From NCBI GenBank assembly GCA_001570385.1, contig BBYL01000013.1, positions 62,001 through 126,000 on the forward strand: a stretch of DNA of 64,000 bases, in the 5' to 3' direction. The stretch comes from Microtetraspora glauca. Lineage in GTDB: Bacteria > Actinomycetota > Actinomycetes > Streptosporangiales > Streptosporangiaceae. Numbering within the stretch: position 1 is the stretch's first letter; every line of letters starts with the position of its first letter. Below the pieces are notes generated by a model. That model saw only the letters and a program-made list of their open reading frames with translations. It did not search any database and had not been told where the DNA came from. Made by a program: the position numbers and the translations under genes. This document shows, in pieces, positions 33,302-43,356 of this stretch.

Positions 33302-33976
33302 TCAGCCGGAGACGCGGGAACTGGCCATCAGGCACCGCGTCCCGCTGTGGAGTTGCCACAGGGTGACGGCGCCGGTGAGCAGCATCGCGACGACACCGGG
33401 CGCGTACACCGTGATGTCGATCGCGGAAGCTGAGGACAGCAGGAAGGACAGCACGCCGACCACCGGCACCTTGACCCAGATGAGCACGCCCAGCGCCCGG
33501 GTGACCAGCAAGGGACGCCGCACCCGGCGCCGTGCCGGCCCGACGACGATCAGCGCCACCGCCCCGAGCAGCCCGACGGCGATCCCGGAGTAGTCGACCA
33601 CACGCGAGACGGGGCCGAACCAGCCGGGCCACTGTGCCATCGCCGCGGCGGGATCGGCCGGGTAGTTCTGCCAGATCACGCTCCACATCAGCGTGGTGAG
33701 GGGGACGCTGAGGAACAGCAGCAGCGCCGTGCGGCGCCCCTGTCCGACGGCGAGCTCCTCCTGGTAGGCGGGGGCGATCTCGCCGATCGCGCCGAACTCC
33801 TCGACCGCCAGCCGCTCGGCCTCGGATCGGGGCAGGCCGTCGGCCTCCAGCGCCTCGGTGGCGTCCACGAGGCCGTCGCGCGCCTCGGCCATCAGGTCCC
33901 GCTTGACCCGCCACGGACCGCGCAGGGAACGGGCGAGCCCCGTCACGTAGTCGTCGATGACACTCGCGCTCGCCAT
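33302..33976 (-). CDS. Permease-prefix-domain (HAAS-like) membrane protein
   Basis: 224 residues. The first ~85 are soluble: IDDYVTGLARSLRGPWRVKRDLMAEARDGLVDATEALEADGLPRSEAERLAVEEFGAIGEIAPAY, the permease-prefix domain that commonly accompanies PadR regulators. Four membrane segments follow (LLLFLSVPLTTLMWSVI, IAVGLLGAVALIVVG, ALGVLIWVKVPVVGVLSFLLS, VVAMLLTGAVTLW). Usually it is downstream of padR in the same direction; here it is convergent with it, 33 bases apart. Role probably membrane-associated regulation; not established. Confidence 0.82.
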   Translation of the reverse strand: MASASVIDDYVTGLARSLRGPWRVKRDLMAEARDGLVDATEALEADGLPRSEAERLAVEEFGAIGEIAPAYQEELAVGQGRRTALLLFLSVPLTTLMWSVIWQNYPADPAAAMAQWPGWFGPVSRVVDYSGIAVGLLGAVALIVVGPARRRVRRPLLVTRALGVLIWVKVPVVGVLSFLLSSASAIDITVYAPGVVAMLLTGAVTLWQLHSGTRCLMASSRVSG

Positions 33977-34104
33977 GCCGTTCCCCAGTCGGTCCGTGCC
34001 GCTCCCGCGCGCCGGGGCGGGGTCGTCCCATCTTCGCGCGGAACGGCTCCGGAGGGGATCAGGGAGATCCCTGATCCGATCCCCGGCTTCCCCGGCTTTC
34101 CGCG

Positions 34105-34983
34105 CTATTTCAGCAGCTTGGACAGGCGGCGGTCGGCGAGCGGCTTGCCGCCGGTCTGGCAGGTGGGGCAGTACTGTAGGGAGGAGTCGGCGAACGACAC
34201 CTCCCTGATCGTGTCGCCGCAGACCTCACACGTCTCGCCGGTACGGCCGTGCACGCGCAGGCCCGACTTCTTCTCCGCCTTGAGGTCCTTGGCGGCCAGC
34301 CCCCGAGCCCGCCCGACGGCGTCGCGGAGCGTCGTGACGATCGCCTCGTGCAGCTCGGCGATCTGGGCGTCCGTCAACGTCCCGGCGATCTTGAAAGGGG
34401 ACATGCGGGCGACGTGCAGCACCTCGTCGGAGTACGCGTTGCCGATGCCCGCGATCACCTTCTGGTCCCGGAGCAGCCCCTTGATCTGGGTGCGGCCGCC
34501 GGTCACGATCGCCTTGAGCGCGTCCGGGGTGAAATCGTCGGCCAGCGGGTCGGGGCCCAGGCTCGCGATCCCGGGGACCTCGGCCGGATCACGCACGACG
34601 TACACCGCGAGGCGCTTCTGCGTGCCCGCCTCGGTGAGCTCGAAGCCGGGGGCCCGGCCGTCGCCGTCCGGCGCGAGCCGTACCCGCACCGCGAGCGGGC
34701 TCTTGCCGGGGCGGACCGGCTTCGCGCCCGTGAGGTCCTCCCGCCAGCGCAGCCATCCGCCGCGGGCGAGGTGCGTGACAAGGTGCACACCGTCGCAGTC
34801 GAGGTCGAGAAACTTGCCGTGCCTGGCCACGCCGGTCACGGTCAGCCCGCCGAGCGCGCTGACCGGCGGGTCCACGGTCTTCAACGCCTGGAAGGCGACC
34901 ACGTCGACCGCCGCGATCACGCGGCCCACGGCGCGCTCGCCCAGGAACTCGGCGAGCGCCTCCACCTCGGGAAGCTCCGGCAT
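34105..34983 (-). CDS. Formamidopyrimidine/endonuclease VIII-type DNA glycosylase
   Basis: 292 residues starting MPELPEVEAL, with catalytic Pro2 and Glu3. The helix-two-turn-helix has GIGNAYSDEVLHVARMSPF and the C-terminal zinc finger is CEVCGDTIREVSFADSSLQYCPTCQ. It excises oxidised bases and nicks DNA by beta/delta-elimination. The KxxGL-type lysine residue of MutM proper is not clearly seen, so Fpg or Nei-like specificity is left open. Monocistronic upstream of a short gap to the next convergent-side genes. Confidence 0.9.
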   Translation of the reverse strand: MPELPEVEALAEFLGERAVGRVIAAVDVVAFQALKTVDPPVSALGGLTVTGVARHGKFLDLDCDGVHLVTHLARGGWLRWREDLTGAKPVRPGKSPLAVRVRLAPDGDGRAPGFELTEAGTQKRLAVYVVRDPAEVPGIASLGPDPLADDFTPDALKAIVTGGRTQIKGLLRDQKVIAGIGNAYSDEVLHVARMSPFKIAGTLTDAQIAELHEAIVTTLRDAVGRARGLAAKDLKAEKKSGLRVHGRTGETCEVCGDTIREVSFADSSLQYCPTCQTGGKPLADRRLSKLLK

Positions 34984-35027
34984 GCCCTCACACTACCGGC
35001 CGCTCGTCCACAGGCTGTGGACAAACG

Positions 35028-35627
35028 CTACGGCACATCCCAGAAGGCCAGCTCGTGCCGCATCCCCTCGACGAAGAACTCCTCCGCGCGCTCGGGCCGT
35101 ACGTCGTCGATCATCTGGGCGATGCGGTCGGAGAGCGCGGCGAATCCGGGGTCGGCGTAGGTGTCCACCCACGCCTTGTAGCGCGGCTCGGCCGGCGGAT
35201 TCTCCGCGAGGATCCGCCCGAGCGTCGAGTAGCCCCACATGCAGGGATACAGCGCCGCCAGGCCGTTCCCGTAGTCGGCGGCGGACTCCAGCAGGAACGC
35301 CGTGTACGCGGCGCAGGCGGGCCCCTTCACGGCGCCGCCCAGGTCGGCGCCGAAGTCCGCGGAGAGCGACCGGTGAAGGTCCAGCTCCTCGTGCCAGGTC
35401 GAGTACGCGAGATCGACCAGCACCCCGAGGTGGGCGTCGGGCGCCTGCCAGGCCAGCCGGGAGAAGACCCGGACGTAGTCGAGCAGGTAGAGATAGTCCT
35501 GCTCCAGCCACGAGCGGAAGACCTCGTCAGGCAGGTCACCTCGCGCGATGCCCCGCACGGTGGGATGCGCGAGCTGGGCCTCCAGCAGCGGACGGCCGAC
35601 GGCGTGCAGTTCCTGAGAAATCCCCAT
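35028..35627 (-). CDS. tenA: TenA-family thiaminase II / aminopyrimidine hydrolase
   Basis: 199 residues of the all-helical TenA fold: HPTVRGIARGDLPDEVFRSWLEQDYLYLLDYVRVFSRLAW, ALYPCMWGYSTLGRIL with the nucleophilic Cys, and the C-terminal FFVEGMRHELAFWDV. TenA hydrolyses aminomethylpyrimidine degradation products to hydroxymethylpyrimidine for thiamine salvage. This agrees with the TPP-controlled permease at 28804-30150 in the same region, although they are 5 kb apart. No TPP riboswitch is seen upstream of this gene. Confidence 0.9.
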   Translation of the reverse strand: MGISQELHAVGRPLLEAQLAHPTVRGIARGDLPDEVFRSWLEQDYLYLLDYVRVFSRLAWQAPDAHLGVLVDLAYSTWHEELDLHRSLSADFGADLGGAVKGPACAAYTAFLLESAADYGNGLAALYPCMWGYSTLGRILAENPPAEPRYKAWVDTYADPGFAALSDRIAQMIDDVRPERAEEFFVEGMRHELAFWDVP

Positions 35628-35688
35628 AAGGGGACATTGTGGCTGACATCGCGCTTCCCGGATCCCGCGCCACCATATGGTCGAGGGC

Positions 35689-36342
35689 GTGACGACGACA
35701 ATCGCCGAAGAGGTCCTGCTTCTCGCCTACCGTGAGGACACCGGAAAGCCCCAGATCGGCTCGGTCGAACTGGACGCCGCGGTCGCGGGCGCCGTCCTGG
35801 CCGAGCTCGCCGTGAACGGCCGCATCGATCTGGACGGCACGAAGGTCGTGGCGAAGGACGCGACCCCGCTCGGTGACGATGAGCTGGACGCGGCCCTCGC
35901 CCGGATCGCCGGGGACACCCGGGAACGCAAGCCGGAGTGGTGGGTCGGCAAGCTCGACTCCAGGAAGCTCCGCGGCCGCCTGCTGGCCCGCCTGGCCGAG
36001 CACGGCGTCCTGTCCGAGGAACGGACCAAGATCCTCGGTATCTTCCCCTCGACCCGCTACCCGGAGCACGACCCGGCCCCGGAGCTGGAGATCCGGCAGC
36101 GGATCGAGCGCGTGCTCGGCGGCGAGGATCCCGACGAGCGCACGGCCGTGCTCATCGCGGTGCTGCACGCGTCGAAGCTCGATCGCAAGGCGTTCCCCGA
36201 CGCCCCCGGGAAGCGGATCAAGGAGATCGCCGAGGGCGAGTGGGCCGGCGCGGCGGTGAAGAAGACGATCGCCTCCATCCACGCCGCCGTTCTGGCGGGA
36301 ACCATCGCCGCGACGGTCGCCGCCAGCGCGTCGACCGGGTGA
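35689..36342 (+). CDS. GPP34 (GOLPH3/VPS74-like) family protein
   Basis: 217 residues from GTG 35689 (VTTTIAEEVLLLAYREDTGKP). TATGGT ends seven bases before this GTG (leaderless promoter), which favours it over ATG 35677. The all-helical GPP34 core includes LLLLAYREDTGK, LDAAVAGAVLAELAVNGRIDLDG, and the loop with KPEWWVGKL. Eukaryotic homologues bind PI4P and glycosyltransferases; in actinobacteria the family is abundant and its role is unknown. The C-terminus is Ala-rich. Confidence 0.9.
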   Translation: MTTTIAEEVLLLAYREDTGKPQIGSVELDAAVAGAVLAELAVNGRIDLDGTKVVAKDATPLGDDELDAALARIAGDTRERKPEWWVGKLDSRKLRGRLLARLAEHGVLSEERTKILGIFPSTRYPEHDPAPELEIRQRIERVLGGEDPDERTAVLIAVLHASKLDRKAFPDAPGKRIKEIAEGEWAGAAVKKTIASIHAAVLAGTIAATVAASASTG

Positions 36343-36384
36343 GCACGCGCGGAGCGGTCGGCGCGCCCGCTCCGGCCGCTCGGG

Positions 36385-37587
36385 CTACTTGGTGATGGTG
36401 TCCTTCGGAGCGGGCTTGTCCTGGGCCAGCGCCTCGAACAGGCGGTTGGCCTTCACGGAGTCCCACTTGACGACCGACTGACCGTCGATCGTGGGGAACC
36501 CGCTGACCGGGACGCCCGTGGCGATCGGGCTGCCCTTCATCGCGAGGCCGACCGACAGCAGGTCGTACAGGCCGGTCCCGGGATCGACGGCCACCGACTC
36601 CGCCGCGCTCAGACCAAGGGGCACCGAGGTGAACGGGTTGAGCAGGGTGCCGGGGCTCGCCGCCTTCTGCACCACGGCCGAGAAGAACTGACGCTGCCGC
36701 TGGGTCCGCTCGAAGTCGGGGATGTTGCCGGTCGCCCGGGTCCGGACGTAGCCCAGGGCGGTGCCCCCGTCCATGTCCTGGCAGCCCTTCTTCAGGTTGA
36801 TGCCGGCCTTGGAGTCCTTGATGTTCTGCTTCACGCAGATGTTGACCCCGCCGATCGCGTCGACGATGCCGACGAATCCCCCGAACCCGATCTCCATGTA
36901 GTGGTCGATCCGGATGCCGGTGACCCGTTCGACCGTCTTGGCCAGCAGCTCGGGCCCTCCGAAGGCGTACGCGGCGTTCAGCTTGTTGCTTCCGTGGCCC
37001 TCGATCGGGACGTAGGAGTCGCGGGGGAGGCTGACGAGGGTGGGCCGCCCGTCCCCGTCGGGGATGTGCAGCAGCATCATCGTGTCCGTGCGCTTGCCGA
37101 CCGCCTTGCCGGTGGCCAGCTTCTTGCGCTGGGCGGCCGACAGGCCCTCCCGGCTGTCGGAGCCGACGAGGAGCCAGTCCTGGCCGGGTGTGGCCTCGGG
37201 CCGTCCGGAGTAGTCGGCCAGGGACTCCACCGGCTGCAGCTTGGAACCGATCCAGAAATATCCGGCTATAGCGGCGATAATGAGGACCACCAGCACACCC
37301 GCGACGACCTTGATGATCGTCCGGCCGATCCGCCTCGGCTTCCGCGGGGGGAAATGGTCCGCGACCGTGCGATCGGCCGGCAGGGGACGCACGGGGCTCT
37401 GCCCCGAACGCGGCTTGCCGTACACCTTGGAGGAGCCGCGGCGCGAGGACGGGGCGTCCTGCGCGGGCGGCGGCTCGGACCCGCGCAGAGGGGGCACCGG
37501 ATGCTGCACGGGTGGAATGCCGGGAACCGGGGGGCGTGCGACGCCGGGTTTGCGGATGGCCCGGGTCGGGTCGTCGTCCTCGGCCAC
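36385..37587 (-). CDS. LytR-CpsA-Psr (LCP) family transferase
   Basis: 400 residues from GTG 37587 (GGGGGAG upstream). An 105-residue Pro/Arg-rich cytoplasmic tail precedes one membrane segment (IIKVVAGVLVVLIIAAIAGYFWI). The LCP domain shows WLLVGSDSREG, KRTDTMMLLHIP, LPRDSYVPIEG, KLNAAYAFGG and a conserved RTRATGNIPDFERTQRQRQF region, the Asp/Arg set that binds polyprenyl-pyrophosphate. It attaches glycopolymers from lipid carrier to peptidoglycan. Stand-alone, convergent with GPP34. Confidence 0.93.
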   Translation of the reverse strand: MAEDDDPTRAIRKPGVARPPVPGIPPVQHPVPPLRGSEPPPAQDAPSSRRGSSKVYGKPRSGQSPVRPLPADRTVADHFPPRKPRRIGRTIIKVVAGVLVVLIIAAIAGYFWIGSKLQPVESLADYSGRPEATPGQDWLLVGSDSREGLSAAQRKKLATGKAVGKRTDTMMLLHIPDGDGRPTLVSLPRDSYVPIEGHGSNKLNAAYAFGGPELLAKTVERVTGIRIDHYMEIGFGGFVGIVDAIGGVNICVKQNIKDSKAGINLKKGCQDMDGGTALGYVRTRATGNIPDFERTQRQRQFFSAVVQKAASPGTLLNPFTSVPLGLSAAESVAVDPGTGLYDLLSVGLAMKGSPIATGVPVSGFPTIDGQSVVKWDSVKANRLFEALAQDKPAPKDTITK

Positions 37588-37802
37588 GTCTTCTCCCCCT
37601 GCCGCTCAGCGTCCTGCCGTCAACCATGCCGTAAACCCATGAGAGCGCAGGCGTGACATCAAGGTTTCCTGTGGAAACGTACCCAGAAGTGCCCTAAGAC
37701 CTCAATAAAGGCACTGCCGGAAACACTTCGGCACATTCAGCCGTTACGGTGGTAGACCCCTACCTGAAAGGACGGTCGTGTCCGCTTCGGACTCGTGGAG
37801 TA

Positions 37803-37845
37803 CCTGCCCGTGCCCAGGCACGGGATCTTACCGCCCCCGGGCAGG
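37803..37845 (+). promoter_or_regulatory. Leader with two mutually exclusive hairpins
   Basis: Hairpin A: CCCGTGC (37807-37813) / GCACGGG (37818-37824). Hairpin B: CCTGCCCG (37803-37810) / CGGGCAGG (37838-37845). They share the left arm and so exclude each other; B would cover GGCAGG, the likely ribosome site seven bases before ATG 37852. This resembles an on/off leader, but I do not recognise a known riboswitch class. Confidence 0.4.
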
Positions 37846-37851
37846 CGCCCG

Positions 37852-39287
<1,436 letters not shown>

Positions 39288-39291
<4 letters not shown>

Positions 39292-40292
39292 ACGAGATAG
39301 CGGCCATTCTCCTCGGCGTGGTCCTGCTGGTGGCCAACGGCTTCTTCGTCGCCGCCGAGTTCGCCCTGGTGTCGGCCAAGCGGCACCGGCTCGAAGAACT
39401 CGCCGCCTCCGGCGGCCGGTTCACGAAACTGACCGCGCGCGCGGCCGTCCGCGGCGCGCGCGAACTGTCGCTGATGCTCGCGGGCGCGCAGCTCGGCATC
39501 ACGCTGTGCTCCCTGGGGCTCGGCATGGTCGCCGAACCGGCCATCGAGCACCTGCTCGAACCGATCCTCGTGCTGCTGCCGGAGTCCGCGCGGACGCCCG
39601 TCGCGTACGTGATCGCGCTCGCCCTGGTGACCTTCCTGCACATGGTCGTGGGGGAGATGGCGCCCAAGTCGTGGGCGCTCACCCACCCCGAGAAGGCGGC
39701 GATGGGCCTCGCGCTGCCGTTCCGCGGCTTCTCGCGGCTCGTCCGGCCCGTGCTCGCGGCGCTGAACGGCATGACGAACGGGCTGCTGCGGCTGTTCAAG
39801 GTCCACCCCAAGGACGAGCTCGCCACCACCCGCACGCCCCACCAGCTCGCCCTGCTGGTCGCCGAGTCCGGGCGGATGGGCATGCTCGACCGGGACGAGC
39901 ACAACCTGCTCACCCGGGCGCTGCGTGTCCACCTGCTACCGGTGGAGCGGCTCATGGTGCCGATCGAGCACGCCGCCACGGTCCCCGCCGGCGCCGACGA
40001 CCAGGTCGTACGGGACACCGCCGCGGCGACCGGCGACCTGCGGATGCTGGTCGTCTCCCCTGAGTCCGTCGTGGGCGTGCTGCACGTCCGGGACACGCTC
40101 ATGCAGCCGGGACGGCGCCCGGAGGAGCTGGCCACGCCCGCTCCCCGGCTCGCCGCGGACACCAGCATCTCGGACGCGGTGGCCGTGCTGCAGGAGGCCC
40201 ACGCGCAGCTCGGCCTGGTCACCGACGCGAGCGGCATGGTGGTCGGCATGGTCAGCCTGCCCGCCCTCATCGGCCAGCTCCTAGCCTCCTGA
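39288..40292 (+). CDS. CNNM/CBS membrane protein, second of two
   Basis: 334 residues from GTG 39288, overlapping the stop of the first CNNM gene (GTGA). Same CNNM core (GFFVAAEFALVSAKRHRLEELAASG, SLMLAGAQLGITLCSLGLG, GEMAPKSWALTHPEKAA) and one CBS pair (LPVERLMVPIEHAATV, MLVVSPESVVGVLHV), but the C-terminal CorC domain is missing. The paired long plus short arrangement is common in actinobacteria and suggests a heteromer. It ends in the 3' end of the convergent MFS gene (12-base overlap). Confidence 0.92.
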
Positions 40293-41423
40293 CGGAGTCG
40301 CCGCGGCGGCGGCGAGCGCGAGCGCTCCCGCCACGGCGAAGGCGGCCGCGAACCCGGATCCGGAGATGAACAGTCCCATCACGCCCGGGGTCGCGGCCGC
40401 GACGACGTTCTGCGCGGTGTTCTGCGCGCCCAGCGCGCGCCCCGCCCAGGACGCGCCCGCGAGCTCTGAGACGGCCGTGAAGGCCAGTCCGTTGCCGCTC
40501 ATCGAGATCACCAGGGCGGCCACCAGAAAAGGCGCGCTGAGGCCGTTTCCGGCCTGTGCGGCCACCGCCAGAAGGATCATCACCGCTCCGTTGACCAGAG
40601 CCAGCCGGCGCATCGGCCCCACCCGGCTGCCGGCCAGATCCGACCAGCGGCCGCACAGCAGCCTCCCCGCCGCCCCGGCGAACTGGGCCATCGCCACCAC
40701 CCGGGCGGCCGTGCCGAGATCCCAGTGCCGTGCCGACACGAGATAGGTGACGGCGAAGCCCGCGGTCACGAACTGCGGGACGACGAGCAACATGCTGGCG
40801 CCGTGCACCCGCCACAGGGCCGCCATGCCGTACGGCGACGCGGTCCGCGTGCCCGGCGCGGCGGGGGGCCGGGGCGGGTCCACCACCATCAGGCCCACGG
40901 TGGCCGCGGCGGCCAGGCAGATCGCGGCCATGACGAGCAGCGCGGCGGTGACATGCGCCACGGCCGGGGTGACGATCCCGGCCACGGCGACGCCCAGGGG
41001 CTGGGCCGTCTGCCGCCAGCCCATCGCGACGCCGCGCCGCTCCTTGGGGAACCAGCCGAGGACCACCCGGCCGCTGGCCGCGTTCGCCGACGCCCCCGAG
41101 GCGCCGGCGAGCGCCAGCAGCACCGCGAGGACGGCCGGGTGCCCCGCGAACGCGGCGGCGGCGAGGAATCCGGCCGCGAGCCCGAGACCGGCGGTCATCG
41201 CGAGCCGCTCACCGTACCGGTCGGCGACCCAGCCCCAGGCGATCAGGGTGAAGAGCATGCCCGCGCTCGGGGCGCCGACGAGCAGTCCCGCCTGAGGAAG
41301 GGTCAGGCCCTTCTCCTCCTGGAAGGCGGGCAGGAGGAACGGCAGGCCGTACATGAACACGCAGCCCGCGCCTTGGGCGGCCACACCGAGGCTCAGCATG
41401 ATCCAGCGGTTGGGAGTCCTCAT
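40281..41423 (-). CDS. MFS transporter
   Basis: 380 residues, about 12 membrane segments, from ATG 41423. Between segments 2 and 3 it reads WVADRYGERLAMTAG, the major-facilitator loop 2-3 motif, and FPKERRGVAMGWRQTAQPLGVAV lies before segment 5. It is a short 12-segment drug- or metabolite-exporter type; substrate unknown. It stands alone; no regulator is adjacent. Confidence 0.88.
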   Translation of the reverse strand: MRTPNRWIMLSLGVAAQGAGCVFMYGLPFLLPAFQEEKGLTLPQAGLLVGAPSAGMLFTLIAWGWVADRYGERLAMTAGLGLAAGFLAAAAFAGHPAVLAVLLALAGASGASANAASGRVVLGWFPKERRGVAMGWRQTAQPLGVAVAGIVTPAVAHVTAALLVMAAICLAAAATVGLMVVDPPRPPAAPGTRTASPYGMAALWRVHGASMLLVVPQFVTAGFAVTYLVSARHWDLGTAARVVAMAQFAGAAGRLLCGRWSDLAGSRVGPMRRLALVNGAVMILLAVAAQAGNGLSAPFLVAALVISMSGNGLAFTAVSELAGASWAGRALGAQNTAQNVVAAATPGVMGLFISGSGFAAAFAVAGALALAAAAATPSGG

Positions 41424-41942
41424 GAGGGCAGCATATGAAGCATCTCGCAATCTAAGACAGTTATGGTCACATAATGAGACATAAAGCAAAGAACGCTGAT
41501 CATCCATCTGCAAGCGGATCGAAAGTCATGAGCCGGAGAATCCGAGGGCCCGGCACCGGCCGGGATCGGGAAGGCACGCGTTCCGGTTTCCGGGTTCTGC
41601 GACGGCCGCCCGCCCGCTACGTTGACCCGTACTCCGACCGAAGGGGATGCCGTTCCGTGCCACACAGAACCGAGCGCTTCTCCACCGCCCCGGTCACCGA
41701 AGGGCGGCGCAGTCGGCGCAGCCCCTCACCTCGGGAGCTTGAGAGGGTCGCCCATCCAGACGATCCGCCGAATCCCCGGAAGAACAGGCGTCTCTTGACC
41801 ACTACCCCAGCCGCTGAAGGGGGGCGTGGGGGGCGCGGCCCCTCACATCGGGGGGCTCGGGGGGTCGTCCCCCCGGTAGATACAACGAAGGGGCCGGATG
41901 GGAAGGAAGCTCTGCTTCCGACCAGCCGACCCCAACCGTTCG
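41424..41942. other. Intergenic stretch before tRNA-Leu
   Basis: About 520 bases without a supported gene. It holds AT-rich sequence next to the MFS start (TAAGACAGTTATGGTCACATAATGAGACAT region) and two G-rich imperfect repeats described separately. Confidence 0.5.
41688..41875 (+). repeat. Imperfect ~70-bp direct repeat, G-rich
   Basis: Unit 1 at 41688-41757 and unit 2 at 41804-41875 share CCCC(a/g)G, GAAGGG.GGCG, GGCGC(a/g)GCCCCTCAC(c/a)TCGGG, G(g/a)G(c)T and GGGTCG; unit 2 is richer in G runs. They are non-coding and end about 70 bases before the 3' end of the tRNA-Leu gene. Confidence 0.5.
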
Positions 41943-42025
41943 TGGGCAAGGGGGGAGTTGAACCCCCACGTCCTTTCGGACACACGGACCTGAACCGTGC
42001 GCGTCTGCCATTCCGCCACTTGCCC
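41943..42025 (-). tRNA. tRNA-Leu(CAG)
   Basis: 83 nt on the minus strand. Acceptor GGGCAAG (42025-42019) pairs with CTTGCCC (41950-41944), discriminator A at 41943. Anticodon loop reads TTCAGGT (anticodon CAG), a long variable arm is present, T arm GGGGGTTCAACTCCCCC. CCA not encoded. The position beside fhaA is as in mycobacteria. Confidence 0.95.
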
Positions 42026-42133
42026 CTTGCGGGTGCCCCCATCGCTGGGCGCCTGGAAAGGTTAGCACGTAACCGCCGATACTTACGAACCCGGATACGA
42101 TCCCTCTAGACGATGGAGGAAGGGAGGTACCCG

Positions 42134-42874
42134 GTGGGAGTCCTTCAGCGCTTCGAGCGCAGGCTCGAAGGCTTGGTTGAGGGGGCCTTTGCACGGGCGT
42201 TCAAGTCTGACCTTCAGCCGGTCGAGGTCGCCAGCGCCGTCCAGCGAGAGATGGACGAGCGGGCCGCGATCGTCGCCCAGGGTCGCACGCTCGTACCGAA
42301 CGACTTCGTGGTGGAGTTGTCGACGACCGACAGCGAGCGGTTGGAGGTGTACGCCGACAGCATCAGCCACGAACTGGCCAACCTCGCCAGGGAGTACGCC
42401 AAGGAGCAGGGGTACTCATTCGTAGGACCCGTCCGGGTGCGTTTCGAGACCGCCGACGACCTCGCGGTCGGGCTGTTCCGGATCCGGTCGGGCGTCATCC
42501 GTGGCGCGACGGTGGAACAGGACGAGATCCGGCAACCGGTGAGCGATCTGCCCGCCGGGCGACCCGGGGCGTTCGGCGGCCGGCCACGGCTGCTCGTCTC
42601 GACCCAGGACGACCCGCAGGGCCAGAGGTCCTACGAATTGACCACACCGGTGACGCTGCTCGGCCGCGGCACCGATTGTGATCTTCGACTGGTCGATCCG
42701 GGCGTATCACGGCATCATGCCGAACTACGTGTAGAGGGGCAGCAGGTCGTCCTCGTCGACCTGGGGTCCACGAACGGCACCTTCGTCAACGGGCAGCCGA
42801 TCCGCAGGATCGAGATGCAGGACGGGACGAGGGTGACACTGGGGCGCACGACCCTGGTGTTCCGGCGCGATTAG
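42134..42874 (+). CDS. fhaA: FhaA, DUF3662-FHA signalling protein
   Basis: 246 residues from GTG 42134, with GGAGGT five bases upstream; an ATG at 42113 is ignored for lack of a site. N-terminal DUF3662 domain (GVLQRFERRLEGLVEGAFARAFKSDLQPVEVASAVQREMD) and C-terminal FHA domain (GRGTDCDLRLVDPGVSRHHAELR, DLGSTNGTFVNG) that binds phospho-Thr. In mycobacteria FhaA binds phosphorylated MviN (MurJ) to control peptidoglycan precursor flipping. It opens the kinase/phosphatase operon. The Pro/Tyr-rich linker of other FhaA proteins is short here. Confidence 0.95.
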   Translation: MGVLQRFERRLEGLVEGAFARAFKSDLQPVEVASAVQREMDERAAIVAQGRTLVPNDFVVELSTTDSERLEVYADSISHELANLAREYAKEQGYSFVGPVRVRFETADDLAVGLFRIRSGVIRGATVEQDEIRQPVSDLPAGRPGAFGGRPRLLVSTQDDPQGQRSYELTTPVTLLGRGTDCDLRLVDPGVSRHHAELRVEGQQVVLVDLGSTNGTFVNGQPIRRIEMQDGTRVTLGRTTLVFRRD

Positions 42875-42891
42875 GGGTAGACAGACGGTCC

Positions 42892-43356
42892 ATGTCCGAG
42901 CTCACGCTGCTGCTGATCCGGCTCGCCTTCCTGGCGCTGCTGTGGTTCTTTGTGATTGCCGCGGTCGGCGTGATCCGGACAGACTTGTTCGGTGCACGTA
43001 CGGCTGCCGCACCCGCACGGAAGCCAACCAAAACCGCGAAACCAGTGTCTAAACCCAAGAGGGGGGAACCTCGTCAGATGGTCGTCACGGGTGGCCCCCT
43101 GCAAGGGACCGTCATCAACCTCACGGAGACGCCAATCACCATCGGCCGGGCGACTGACGCCACGCTGGTACTCAGCGACGACTACGCTTCGAGCCGGCAT
43201 GCCCGGCTCTTCCCGCAGGACGGCCAGTGGATCGTGGAAGACCTCGGTTCAACCAATGGCACGTACCTCGACCGCTCCAAAGTGACCCGACCGACCCCGG
43301 TGCCTCTCGGAGTTCCGATCCGCATCGGCAAAACCGTCATCGAATTGCGCAAATGA
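42892..43356 (+). CDS. fhaB: FhaB (FipA), membrane-anchored FHA protein
   Basis: 154 residues with one N-terminal membrane segment (LLLIRLAFLALLWFFVIAAVGVI) and a C-terminal FHA domain: ITIGRATDATLVLSDDYASSRHARLF and DLGSTNGTYLDRSKV. The conserved Thr of the mycobacterial FipA phosphosite region lies in the linker (ARTAAAPARKPTKTAK). It links the Ser/Thr kinases with the division machinery. Its stop overlaps the pstP start (ATGA). Confidence 0.95.
   Translation: MSELTLLLIRLAFLALLWFFVIAAVGVIRTDLFGARTAAAPARKPTKTAKPVSKPKRGEPRQMVVTGGPLQGTVINLTETPITIGRATDATLVLSDDYASSRHARLFPQDGQWIVEDLGSTNGTYLDRSKVTRPTPVPLGVPIRIGKTVIELRK

Noticed and set aside
33302..34031. Operon of padR with the permease-prefix protein
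   Set aside because: The two genes are convergent, not in the same direction, so the usual padR/permease-prefix operon is not present here.
41760..41942. Further RNA gene upstream of tRNA-Leu
   Set aside because: G-runs and an inverted segment around CCCC/GGGG are present, but no cloverleaf or known small-RNA signature could be found.
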